Positions 28,695-36,878 of a stretch of DNA of 64,000 bases are shown here, piece after piece (within the stretch, counting starts at the first letter, position 1; each line of letters opens with the position of its first letter). The notes under the pieces are model-generated. The model did not search any database and was not told where the DNA came from. It saw only the letters and a program-made list of their open reading frames with translations. The position numbers and the translations under genes were made by a program. The stretch comes from Shimia sp. (GTDB lineage Bacteria > Pseudomonadota > Alphaproteobacteria > Rhodobacterales > Rhodobacteraceae): positions 1 through 64,000 of the forward strand of contig JAAENN010000022.1 of the NCBI GenBank assembly GCA_024224295.1, written 5' to 3'.

Positions 28695-29180
28695 TTACAG
28701 GCTGCCGACGGCGGCGTGTTCGATGGTCGGCCACATTTCCGCGGCTTTGGCGAGGGTGTCTACCGGGTTCTCTTTGTACTTGGCAAAGACAGCGGCGTTC
28801 ACAAACAGATAGAGCTTGCCATCGACAATGTCGGCATAGCGGGGGTCGCCGTCCAGCTTTTTGCCGATGCCCACGGCGAAAGCGCAGAAGCCGCCGTATT
28901 GCGGCATGAAGTCTTCCGGGGCGGCTTCAAATTTCTGTGCGGAAATTTTGGAAGCGAAATAATAGGCCACGCCCTCGACCATCACAGTGTGGGCCGCTTC
29001 GCCTGTGGTCACGGCGTTCAGAGTGGACAGCGCCACGGCGTCTACGCCACGTAGGGCGAGTGGCACGCCGTCCAGCGAGAAGCCGTTGGTGACGTTGACT
29101 TCGTCTTCGGCAAAGACCGGCGCGGCCAGTGTCAAAGAGACAGCCGCGAGGGTGACGGTGAGGGTGAGTTTGGTGGTCAT
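28695..29180 (-). CDS. Secreted YHS-domain protein
   Basis: A 161-aa protein. A signal peptide (LTLTVTLAAVSLTLAAPVFA) is followed by a YHS domain (GVDAVALST, YYFASKISAQKFEAAPEDFMPQYGGFCAFA), a small fold linked to metal sites. Function unknown. It is downstream of the interrupted cysteine hydrolase on the same strand, separated by three hairpins. The hydrolase and this gene face the AraC regulator. Confidence 0.85.
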   Translation of the reverse strand: MTTKLTLTVTLAAVSLTLAAPVFAEDEVNVTNGFSLDGVPLALRGVDAVALSTLNAVTTGEAAHTVMVEGVAYYFASKISAQKFEAAPEDFMPQYGGFCAFAVGIGKKLDGDPRYADIVDGKLYLFVNAAVFAKYKENPVDTLAKAAEMWPTIEHAAVGSL

Positions 29181-29214
29181 GGATAAATCCTTTCAGAAAG
29201 GGTGGGAATAAAAG

Positions 29215-29389
29215 GCCTGTTGCGTGGCGTCTTGGGGAAGCCTGGCAACAGGCAAGGTTTTGCCCGGCTCCAACGGAATGATCGGGAAGAGTTGGAGCCG
29301 GGACGGGGTGGCCACACAAACGCGGGGACGCGCGCCGGGAAGAGGCAGCCACCAAAGGGGGCGCAGACGTAGGGACAGGACTGCGCCCC
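29215..29389. repeat. Three successive perfect inverted repeats between two co-oriented genes
   Basis: Within about 175 bp lie three separate hairpins: GCCTGTTGC 29215-29223 with GCAACAGGC 29245-29253; CCCGGCTCCAAC 29263-29274 with GTTGGAGCCGGG 29291-29302; GGGGCGCAG 29357-29365 with CTGCGCCCC 29381-29389. None carries a strong T-tract. They separate the hydrolase from the YHS gene and could protect, process or attenuate that transcript. Confidence 0.7.
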
Positions 29390-29397
29390 ATGGGATC

Positions 29398-30237
29398 TTA
29401 CATCTCGTAGGCCGCTCTGATGGCGGTCACGGTGTTTTCCGTGTTGTCGATCTTGCTAGCGATCATGCGGAAGTTGGTCAGCGAGGCGGCGTAGCCGTCG
29501 TAGAACTCGGTGATGGCGCCGGCGGTGGCGTCGGTCACGACCATGACCTCAAAGCCCGCTTAGATCAGGGAGCGCATGTGGCTTTCGGTGCAGAGGTTGG
29601 AAGACATGCCGCCCAAGATGACCTTGTTGACGCCCTTTTTACGCAGTTGCAGCGCGAGATCGTTGCTGTCAGGGCCGTAGACCTTGTGTGGGTTGGTCAC
29701 CAGCACGTGGTCATGCTCGAAATAGTGTTTGTAGCTTTCCAGCCAGTCGGCGCCAGAGCCTTCAAAACCAGTCATGTCGAGTGCGCTGGGTCGGTCAAAC
29801 ATGCCGATGCTGTGCATGAGCGTTTCCAGCGTGCCTTCGAAGTGCCACTGATGATCGTGCTCATAATAGTAGTGCGGCGAGACAAACAGCGGCATGCCCA
29901 CTTCTTCGGCCACTGCAAACAGCGCGTCGAGGTTCTCCACGGTGCCGTTTTCCGTGATGGATTGGCCCACCACGCCCCAGGTCACGTCGTCAGGAGAGAG
30001 GAAGTCGTTTTGTGGATCAGTGATCACAATAGCGGTATCGCCTTGGGTGATGTCAAAGCCCGGCATGGGAAGGCCGTCGTTTGCCGGTGGCATTGTGGCA
30101 GTGGCGGCGCGGGCTTCGTCTGCACCAGCGGCGTTGGCGCCGAGGCCCAATACGATAGAGCCAGCGGTGATGGTGGCGGCGCCGCCAAGAATTGCGAGGG
30201 CGACGGAGGTGCTCAGAGCGCGGAGGGAGGGGGTCAT
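29398..30237 (-). pseudogene. Isochorismatase-type cysteine hydrolase interrupted by an in-frame TAA
   Basis: The frame encodes an N-terminal membrane/signal segment and then a cysteine-hydrolase fold with the full triad: Asp in IVITDPQNDFLS, Lys in TNPHKVYG and Cys in GGMSSNLCTESH. Translation stops at TAA 29560-29562 after MRSLI, yet the same frame continues AGFEVMVVTDATAGA to a second stop at 29398-29400. Homologous logic predicts Glu (GAA) at the stop, so one base change explains it. The truncated 225-aa product lacks the last helix-strand unit. AAGGA precedes ATG 30237. Sequencing error is the alternative. Confidence 0.8.
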
Positions 30238-30466
30238 AGGATGTCCTTCTGTCATCAGATGCGCGGCGCGGTTGCGGTGCGTGGCGCAGGGAGGAGAAGA
30301 TGCGCCGTGTTGATGAAGAAGGTTTAGGACAGGCCAGTGGGGGAATATTGACAGCAGGTGCCAAAGACTTGACCACATGTGCCAATGGCCAAAAGGCTGT
30401 TCACAAACACGTTAACGGCCTATAATCCGTGGCAGCGAACAGAATTTTAGACAGCGGATAACGGAC

Positions 30467-31498
30467 GTGAGCGCAGTTTCAGCGATTTATGCGCGTAAGC
30501 AGATTGAGCATGCGGTGGCTTTGCCCGACAAGGCTCCGCTATATGAGATGGTCGGGCTGACGTCGGAAACGGCACAGGATCCGAAGGTGATGGTGCCGAT
30601 TGGTGCTTATCTTGAGCTCATGGAAACTGTGGCGGCCAACGAATGGCCGGACGTGCAGTTTCATATGAAAACCAGCGCCAGCATGCGCTGTGATGAGTTC
30701 GGTCTGTTTGGGCTGGCGTTCAAAACCGCGCCAACCATCCAGCAGGGGTTGCAGCGGGTCTGTCAGTATATTCGCCTGCACAATCAGGTGTCGGAGTTCA
30801 CGGCAGAACAGCAAGGCAACCGGTATATGTGGGCGATGAAAGGGCCGGACCCGGTGCGGCTTGGGCTGGCCTTGTCCCATGAAGCGGCATTGGCGACCAC
30901 CTTGACGTTATGTCGGGAGGCCACCGGGCGGGATATCTATCCGCGACATGTTCAGTTCCGGCACGCGCGGGACGGGTTGATTGGGCCGGTGGTGGAGCAT
31001 TTCGGTCTGACGCCGGAGTTTGGCGCGGATAGCGACGCGATGTTTTTCTGTGTGGATCAGGTGGCGCAGCCCAGTGTGGTCGGGGATTCGGCGATCTGGG
31101 CCTATATGACCCAGCAGCTTGATCTGGCGATGGCCGAGGTTGTGGCGCCAGAGCAATCGCTGGAGGCGCAGGTGATTTCTGAGGTGGCCAAGCTGTTGAG
31201 TGGCGGGGTGCCACAGTTGTCAGAAGTCTCCGCGCGCATGGGTTTGGGGGAGCGCACCTTGCAGCGACGTCTGTCTGAGCGCGGCAAGACGTTTCAGGCG
31301 CTGGTAGATGAAGCGCGCCAGAAGCTGGCGCGGCAGTTGGTGATCGGATCGCCTTATTCGTTGGTGGAGATTGCGTTTTTGACCGGTTTTTCGGAACAGA
31401 GCGCGTTTTCGCGGGCGTTTAAGCGCTGGGCTGGGCAATCGCCGCGTGCCTTCCGTAAGGCGGCGCAGGGCGAAGTGCTGGGACTGCCGCAGACCTGA
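30467..31498 (+). CDS. AraC-family transcriptional regulator (arabinose-binding-domain type)
   Basis: A 343-aa regulator. The N-terminal two-thirds match the ligand domain of the OruR/ArgR-like AraC subgroup (VPIGAYLELMETVAAN, FGLFGLAFKTAPT). The C-terminal double helix-turn-helix includes LGERTLQRRLSERGKTFQALVDEAR and YSLVEIAFLTGFSEQSAFSRAFKRWAGQSPRAFRK. Start is GTG 30467. It is divergent from the hydrolase-YHS genes across 229 bp, so it probably regulates them. Confidence 0.9.
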   Translation: MSAVSAIYARKQIEHAVALPDKAPLYEMVGLTSETAQDPKVMVPIGAYLELMETVAANEWPDVQFHMKTSASMRCDEFGLFGLAFKTAPTIQQGLQRVCQYIRLHNQVSEFTAEQQGNRYMWAMKGPDPVRLGLALSHEAALATTLTLCREATGRDIYPRHVQFRHARDGLIGPVVEHFGLTPEFGADSDAMFFCVDQVAQPSVVGDSAIWAYMTQQLDLAMAEVVAPEQSLEAQVISEVAKLLSGGVPQLSEVSARMGLGERTLQRRLSERGKTFQALVDEARQKLARQLVIGSPYSLVEIAFLTGFSEQSAFSRAFKRWAGQSPRAFRKAAQGEVLGLPQT

Positions 31499-31499
31499 G

Positions 31500-32093
31500 C
31501 TAGGCCTTTGTGGGCGGTGGCAAGGTCAGGCCGCAGTCGTAGCTTTGTTGAAGCAGCGCCTTGCGGCGGGGCTCGGAGCCGGTGGCGCCATAGAGGAATT
31601 CCATGCGGCGGGGCGAAAAGCCAAAGAAGCCAAAGGTGCCGTCGGTCCAACAGGTGTCGAGCGCGGCGCGGTAGCCTCTGTCTTCGATCTCGTCAGAGCG
31701 TGCGCCCGCGGGGATCAGCAGCAGGCCGCTGCGGTTGCGTTGGAGGGATGTTTCGTAATCGTCGAGCTGGTCATACGCCCAACCCCAGCTCCAGACGCGG
31801 TCCACCCAGCCTTTGGTCATGGACGGCATGCCCCACCAGAACAGCGGGAAAATAAGGCAAATGGCATCGGCGCGGGCGATGCGGTCTTGCTCTCGGGAGA
31901 CATCGGCAGGAACGTTGGTTTTTCCGTCGCTGTCGATATCGGCCATGGACCAGAGCGGGTTGAAACCTTCGGCGTGTAGATCGGCGAGTTCGGTTGTGTG
32001 CCCAGCATCTTGTGCGCCGGTCATGAAGTGCTGCGCGGTGGCATGGCTGAAGGAGTTGGGATTGGGATGGTCGAGTACGGTGAGAACGTGCAT
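31500..32093 (-). CDS. NAD(P)H quinone oxidoreductase, flavodoxin fold
   Basis: A 197-aa NQO1/KefF-type flavoprotein that reduces quinones in two-electron steps. The FMN/FAD loop is LDHPNPNSFSHA, followed by LIFPLFWWGMPSMTKGWVDRVW, a diagnostic stretch. It ends one base from the AraC gene (convergent) and starts opposite the LuxR gene. RBS is weak but ATG 32093 fits the family. Confidence 0.9.
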   Translation of the reverse strand: MHVLTVLDHPNPNSFSHATAQHFMTGAQDAGHTTELADLHAEGFNPLWSMADIDSDGKTNVPADVSREQDRIARADAICLIFPLFWWGMPSMTKGWVDRVWSWGWAYDQLDDYETSLQRNRSGLLLIPAGARSDEIEDRGYRAALDTCWTDGTFGFFGFSPRRMEFLYGATGSEPRRKALLQQSYDCGLTLPPPTKA

Positions 32094-32260
32094 GGGGGCC
32101 TCTGAAAAGATGTTTGAAACAATCTAATTCCTCAAGCTGACTTTAACTCAAGTGGAAGGTTTTGTGCTTTTTCGGAGGAGTAAAGATAACATCGAGATTC
32201 CAAGTATCGGCCTTTCTGAGAAAAGTTGACCCAATGCCCATTGCGGAAGAGAGTTAGGGC

Positions 32261-33025
32261 GTGCGTTTTGTTTGTGAGTGGGTGCTTGAGGTGAAGAACC
32301 ACGTGATTGATGTAGTGCAGAGGTTGGCGGCCCACGCGGAGCCAGTGGCGCGGTGGAAAGCTGCTACGGAGATTTCTGAAAATCTGGGGTTCAGTCATAT
32401 TTTGGTGGCGCAGGTGGATGCGGCGGATCGCGGCATTCAGTGGGTGAACACCTCCATGAGTATGGATTGGATGGAAGAGTATTTGTGTGAACACTACATT
32501 GGTATCGATCCACTTTTCGAAGGCGTGTTCCAAGCCAGTCGGCTTGTAACCATGCAAACTGGCCTGATGACGCGCACGCAGGCGGAAACGCAAAAGGCCT
32601 ATGCACTTAATCATGGCTTGAAAGCGGCTGGTATGGATGTGTTTGCCTGCTCGCGATTTGGCAATTCTGGCACCTTGGGCACCCATGTGTCGCTTGTGGG
32701 GAGCCATAGTCTCGAGCAGATGATCGGGGCGTGCCCAATCGATTTAGCGTTGTATTCGGGGCTTCTGGCAGCGGCGATCACCGCGCCGGTGCCATCCCGC
32801 GCCAATGATCGCTTAAAGCCCAATCCTGATGCGCTGACCGTGCGACAGCGTGAGGTGCTTTCGCTTTTGGCTGAGGGCATGATGACGGCGCGGATTGCAG
32901 AAACCTTGGGCATATCAGAAGCGGCGGTTAACAAGCATTTCATTGCGGCGCGGCAGAAACTGGATGCGGCCACGCGGGAGCAGGCCATGGCTAAAGCTCT
33001 TCTGCAGGGTTTGATTTCCTTGTGA
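32261..33025 (+). CDS. LuxR-family regulator with autoinducer-binding domain
   Basis: A 254-aa regulator. The N-terminal domain holds MDWMEEYLCEHYIGIDPLF, which carries the conserved Trp, Tyr and Asp-Pro of the acyl-homoserine-lactone pocket. The C-terminal helix-turn-helix is LTVRQREVLSLLAEGMMTARIAETLGISEAAVNKHF. Start is GTG 32261 here; GTG 32291 is also possible. No luxI synthase is in the window, so locally it is a LuxR solo. Divergent from the NQO gene. Confidence 0.88.
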   Translation: MRFVCEWVLEVKNHVIDVVQRLAAHAEPVARWKAATEISENLGFSHILVAQVDAADRGIQWVNTSMSMDWMEEYLCEHYIGIDPLFEGVFQASRLVTMQTGLMTRTQAETQKAYALNHGLKAAGMDVFACSRFGNSGTLGTHVSLVGSHSLEQMIGACPIDLALYSGLLAAAITAPVPSRANDRLKPNPDALTVRQREVLSLLAEGMMTARIAETLGISEAAVNKHFIAARQKLDAATREQAMAKALLQGLISL

Positions 33026-33195
33026 ATCTATCAAAATTTAGACCTGCGCAAGACGGGGGCCTTCTGGCATGCTCTGAGAGCGTGACTGGCAGATTGGCAG
33101 TGCTCAATTTGGGGCATATGGTTGCCGGCGACCTCGATTGGAGGTGAGTGGTTTGCGACTGGAGCAATGTATATCGGCGAAGAGTGGCGCCGCAT

Positions 33196-33233
33196 ATAAA
33201 AAGGCCCGCGTGTTTTGTCTTTCACGCGGGCCT
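33196..33233 (-). terminator. Intrinsic terminator of the Lrp gene
   Basis: A perfect 11-bp stem AGGCCCGCGTG / CACGCGGGCCT with a 10-nt loop, followed on the minus strand by TTTTATAT. It lies 29 bp after the Lrp-family stop. Confidence 0.85.
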
Positions 33234-33261
33234 ACTTAGTTCTGTTATACCTGATCGCGTT

Positions 33262-33762
33262 TCACGCGTCGCGGCTGAGGCGTTCTTCGAGGACTTCAAA
33301 CGGCACGCCGGGTGTGTCTTTGGCGCCGCGGATCACCAGCGAGGTTTTTACGCTTGCCACATTTGGCGCGGAAGTCAGGTCTTCGGTCAGGAAGGTCTGG
33401 AAAGTGCTGAGGTCCGGGGCGACGCATTTCAGGATGAAATCTACCTCACCGTTGAGCATATGGCACTCTCGCACAAGCGGCCAGTTGCGGCAGCGCTCCT
33501 CAAAAGCGGAAAGGTCTGCTTCGGCCTGGCTGACAAGCCCCACCATGGCAAAAACCTGTACCTCAAAGCCCAATTCGCGGCTGTCGACATCTGCGTGGTA
33601 GCCGCGGATGTAGCCGGCGTCCTCCAGGGTGCGCACGCGGCGCAGGCAAGGAGGAGCTGAAATGCCGACTCGCTTTGCGAGCTCGACATTGGTCATACGG
33701 CCATCGGCCTGTAACTCTGCGAGGATTTTGCGATCGATAGGATCAAGCCGGTGTCCGGGCAT
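33262..33762 (-). CDS. Lrp/AsnC-family transcriptional regulator
   Basis: A 166-aa regulator with an N-terminal helix-turn-helix ([42 protein letters not shown]) and a C-terminal RAM/ligand domain ([29 protein letters not shown]). It binds DNA in response to amino acids. ATG 33762 (MPGHRL) is preferred. It is divergent from trxB; two GCGCAA motifs 21 bp apart at 33814-33842 lie in the shared promoter. Confidence 0.92.
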   Translation of the reverse strand: MPGHRLDPIDRKILAELQADGRMTNVELAKRVGISAPPCLRRVRTLEDAGYIRGYHADVDSRELGFEVQVFAMVGLVSQAEADLSAFEERCRNWPLVRECHMLNGEVDFILKCVAPDLSTFQTFLTEDLTSAPNVASVKTSLVIRGAKDTPGVPFEVLEERLSRDA

Positions 33763-33813
33763 GTATCTCGTCTCGTTGGTCAAATTTGCGGTTGTTATAG
33801 CATCAAAGGGCGA

Positions 33814-33842
33814 ATGCGCAATTATATTTCGTTTTTGCGCAA
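33814..33842. promoter_or_regulatory. Paired GCGCAA motifs upstream of the Lrp gene (candidate operator)
   Basis: ATGCGCAA at 33814-33821 and TTGCGCAA at 33835-33842 are spaced exactly 21 bp, two helical turns apart, in the divergent lrp-trxB promoter. Lrp-type regulators commonly bind phased sites and autoregulate. The function is inferred. Confidence 0.35.
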
Positions 33843-33981
33843 TATCCTTTTACGGTTTTCTGCCGGTTGCTGGTTTTTTTGGACTGCAGGTTTTGGTTTT
33901 GGGTCTTGGGCTTTTCCTGAGGTCTATGGAGGGCTATATCGGCTAGCGACTAAGACTTTGCAACGCGGAAAGGTGCCTTTC

Positions 33982-34923
33982 ATGGCCGAGACAAAACACA
34001 CCAAGGTTCTGATTATTGGCTCCGGACCTGCGGGCTATACTGCGGGCGTTTATGCGAGCCGCGCGATGCTGGAGCCGGTGCTGGTGCAGGGCATGGAGCC
34101 GGGTGGGCAATTGACCACCACCACTGAGGTGGAAAACTGGCCATCCTTTGTGGAGGTTCAGGGTCCTGAGCTGATGGTGAAGATGGAAGAGCACGCCCGC
34201 GCGATGGGCTGTGAGATCATTGGCGATATGGTTGTGGACCTCGACCTGAGCGAGCGCCCGTTTAAGGCCAAAGGCGATAGCGGCACGCTCTATACTGCCG
34301 ATGCCGTGATCCTCTGTACCGGTGCGCGGGCCAAGTGGCTGGGGCTGGAGAGCGAAGAGGCCTTTAAAGGCTTTGGCGTTTCGGCTTGTGCGACCTGCGA
34401 CGGGTTCTTCTACCGCGGTCAGGAGATTGTGGTTGTCGGTGGTGGCAACACCGCTGTGGAAGAGGCGCTGTTTTTGACCAATTTTGCCTCCAAGGTGACC
34501 TTGATACACCGTCGTGATGAATTGCGGGCGGAGAAAATTCTTCAGGACCGCCTGTTCAAGAATGAAAAAATCGAAACGTTGTGGTTCCATGAGCTTGAAG
34601 AGGTTGTGGGGGATGACAATCCTAAGGGTGTGACTGGCGTAAAGGTGAAGCACGTAGACACCGGCGAGGTCACAGAGATCCCGGCGGCGGGCGTGTTCAT
34701 CGCGATTGGCCACGCGCCTGCGAGCGAGTTGGTGAAAGATCAGCTGGAGCTGCACAACGGTGGATATGTGAAAGTGGAGCCGGGCACTGCCAAGACTTCC
34801 ATTCCGGGTGTGTTTGCAGCGGGCGACCTGACCGATCACGTGTACCGTCAGGCGGTGACCTCGGCAGGTATGGGCTGTATGGCGGCGCTGGATGCAGAGA
34901 AGTTTATCGCTGAAAACGAGTGA
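33982..34923 (+). CDS. trxB: Thioredoxin reductase
   Basis: A 313-aa flavoprotein that reduces thioredoxin with NADPH. FAD motif [16 protein letters not shown], redox-active CATC ([13 protein letters not shown]), NADPH motif [15 protein letters not shown] with the following [10 protein letters not shown], and [23 protein letters not shown]. All residues are intact. AAAGG precedes ATG 33982. A terminator follows at 34941. Confidence 0.96.
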   Translation: MAETKHTKVLIIGSGPAGYTAGVYASRAMLEPVLVQGMEPGGQLTTTTEVENWPSFVEVQGPELMVKMEEHARAMGCEIIGDMVVDLDLSERPFKAKGDSGTLYTADAVILCTGARAKWLGLESEEAFKGFGVSACATCDGFFYRGQEIVVVGGGNTAVEEALFLTNFASKVTLIHRRDELRAEKILQDRLFKNEKIETLWFHELEEVVGDDNPKGVTGVKVKHVDTGEVTEIPAAGVFIAIGHAPASELVKDQLELHNGGYVKVEPGTAKTSIPGVFAAGDLTDHVYRQAVTSAGMGCMAALDAEKFIAENE

Positions 34924-34940
34924 GTTTCAGTATTTGCGAA

Positions 34941-34974
34941 AAAGACGGGGTCGCCTTTGCGGCCCCGTTTTTTG
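34941..34974 (+). terminator. Intrinsic terminator after trxB
   Basis: A hairpin ACGGGG / CCCCGT followed by a run of seven T within 50 bp of the trxB stop, with A residues on the 5' side. Confidence 0.85.
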
Positions 34975-35072
34975 TTTCGGTTGTGCGCAGATGTGAAGGA
35001 CGCTGTGCCTTGACCCATACCGCGCGGTTGGTCAGTCTCTCACGCAGGGACCTGAGATAAAGGACGGCACCG

Positions 35073-36755
35073 GTGAACAGATTGTGGCAAGGCAATTGGC
35101 GCACAAAAGCGCGTATTGTGTCTGGTTTGATCCTGTTTGCGTATGTGCTGTTTCATTTTTTTAATGTTGGTATGGGGCTGTTTTCGCTTGAGGCGATGCA
35201 GCGGTCGCAGGATGTGCTGGCGGCTGTCACCAGCAATCCGTTGGGCCAGGTGGTGCTGTATGGCGCGTTGCTGACCCATATGGGGCTGGCGCTCTACCGA
35301 CTGGCGCGGAAGCGGACCTTGCGGATGCCGGTGTCGGAAGCGGGGCAGGTGCTGTTGGGGCTGTTGATCCCGTTGTTGCTGATGACGCATATCGTGCACA
35401 CGCGGGTGGCGGAGAACCGGTTTGAGGTGGAGCCGGAGATGGGCTTCATTGCTGGTCTGATCTGGAATTCGCCCAATGGCTGGCAGCAGGCAGCGCTGTT
35501 GCTGGTCGTTTGGGGTCATGCCTGTATTGGTCTGCACATGTGGCTGCGGGTGTTGCCTGCTTGGCGACGGGTGCTGCCGGGGATGCTGTCACTGGCGACG
35601 CTTGTGCCTGCTTTTGCGTTGGCGGGTTTTCTGGTGCAGGGGCGTTTGCAGAATATGCGCCTATTTGATCCGGTGGGCGGTGCTGCTTTGCGGGAGAGTT
35701 ATGGCTTTCCATCTGCGGAGACCTTTGCGCGGCTGGCCGAAATCAATAGCAGTTTGCTGGGCCTATTTGTTGGGCTGGTAGCGTTGACCATGGCGGTGCA
35801 TTTTGGACGGCGTTTTATTGGCGCGCGGCGGGCCGTGCGTATTCGGTATGTCGATGGGCCGGAGATTTCGGGGCAGCCGGGTATGACACTTTTGGAGATG
35901 TCGCGGGTGGCGGGTGTGCCGCACATGGCGCTGTGCGGCGGGCGCGGGCGTTGCACCACCTGTCGGGTGATTGTCGAGGAGGGTGCGGAGCTGTTGCATC
36001 CGCCGGAGAAGGCGGAAGCGGACAGTTTGGCGGCGGTGAATGCGCCGCCAAATGCACGACTGGCTTGTCAATTACGACCTAGGGAGCCAGCGACGGTGCT
36101 ACGGGTGTTCCGCAGTGACGGGCAGCAGGCGCGGGCGCATCAGAGCCTGGGGCAAGAGCGGCGTTTGGCAATCTTGTTTCTGGATATGCGCAGCTTTACG
36201 GCGCGCACGACAGGGCAATTGCCGTATGATGTTGTGTTTTTGCTGAACCGGTTTTTCGATGCAATTGTGCCGTCGATCACTGGCGTGGGTGGCACGGTGG
36301 ACAAGTATCTGGGGGACGGGTTGCTTGCGGTATTTGAACTCGACAGTGAGGAGGCCTCCGCCAAAGCGGCGATTGAGGCGGCTGCGGGAATCAGTTCGGC
36401 GTTGCAGGTGTTTAACCAGACACTGAAGGCAGAGAATGCGCAGCCGGTGGCGATTGGCATCGGAGTGCATTTGGGGGAGTTGGTTCTGGGCGAGATTGGC
36501 GCGGTGAACCTCGCGCCACGTACGATCATCGGCGATACGGTGAATGCCGCGAGCCGGTTGGAAGGGCAGACCAAGGCGCTGGGCGTGGAAGTCTTAGTAT
36601 CGGAGGCTGCGTTGACGGCGGCGGGGCATGATCCCGACGCGCATCGCCTTGAGGTGTTGGACTTACGGGGCGTGGCGCAGCCGGTGCGGGCCTTGGCGCT
36701 GAAGCGGGCGGCGGCTTTGCCTGCGGTGCTGTCTCAGCAGGCCGAGCCTGCTTGA
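35073..36755 (+). CDS. Membrane adenylate cyclase with [2Fe-2S] ferredoxin domain
   Basis: A 560-aa protein of three modules. Residues 1-250 contain about six membrane helices with conserved-looking His (H28, H69, H106, H109, H149, H155) resembling cytochrome-b-type or succinate-dehydrogenase anchor subunits. Residues 255-345 are a plant-type ferredoxin domain with Cys288, Cys294, Cys297 and Cys332 (CGGRGRCTTC and LACQL). Residues 365-545 are a class III cyclase: metal Asp371 and Asp415, adenine-selecting Lys411 and Asp488, transition-state Asn491 and Arg495. All catalytic residues are present, so it should make cAMP under redox control. Start is GTG 35073 with AAGGA upstream. Confidence 0.88.
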   Translation: MNRLWQGNWRTKARIVSGLILFAYVLFHFFNVGMGLFSLEAMQRSQDVLAAVTSNPLGQVVLYGALLTHMGLALYRLARKRTLRMPVSEAGQVLLGLLIPLLLMTHIVHTRVAENRFEVEPEMGFIAGLIWNSPNGWQQAALLLVVWGHACIGLHMWLRVLPAWRRVLPGMLSLATLVPAFALAGFLVQGRLQNMRLFDPVGGAALRESYGFPSAETFARLAEINSSLLGLFVGLVALTMAVHFGRRFIGARRAVRIRYVDGPEISGQPGMTLLEMSRVAGVPHMALCGGRGRCTTCRVIVEEGAELLHPPEKAEADSLAAVNAPPNARLACQLRPREPATVLRVFRSDGQQARAHQSLGQERRLAILFLDMRSFTARTTGQLPYDVVFLLNRFFDAIVPSITGVGGTVDKYLGDGLLAVFELDSEEASAKAAIEAAAGISSALQVFNQTLKAENAQPVAIGIGVHLGELVLGEIGAVNLAPRTIIGDTVNAASRLEGQTKALGVEVLVSEAALTAAGHDPDAHRLEVLDLRGVAQPVRALALKRAAALPAVLSQQAEPA

Positions 36756-36818
36756 GTTGATGCCGCGTTGCAGCATTGCAACGGCAGCATGTTTGCTATG
36801 CAAAGCTCAATTAAGGCT

Positions 36819-36862
36819 TTGAGATTTTGTCAAACCACCCTATGTGTTCACGCGTGAACACA
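36819..36862 (+). promoter_or_regulatory. Candidate promoter with 20-bp palindromic operator for the HTH-Sat-CysC gene
   Basis: TTGAGA at 36819-36824 and TATGTG at 36841-36846 are separated by 16 bp and resemble a sigma-70 promoter. The perfect palindrome TGTGTTCACGCGTGAACACA (36843-36862) overlaps the -10 and likely start of transcription, a position suited to repression. It lies 16 bp before the ATG of a gene whose own N-terminus is a DNA-binding domain. Confidence 0.65.
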
Positions 36863-36878
36863 CTTTGAGTCGTTTGTA

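Noticed and set aside
29224-30327. 367-codon plus-strand ORF opposite the cysteine hydrolase
   Set aside because: It covers the hairpins and the antisense of the interrupted hydrolase; the minus-strand frame has the family motifs.
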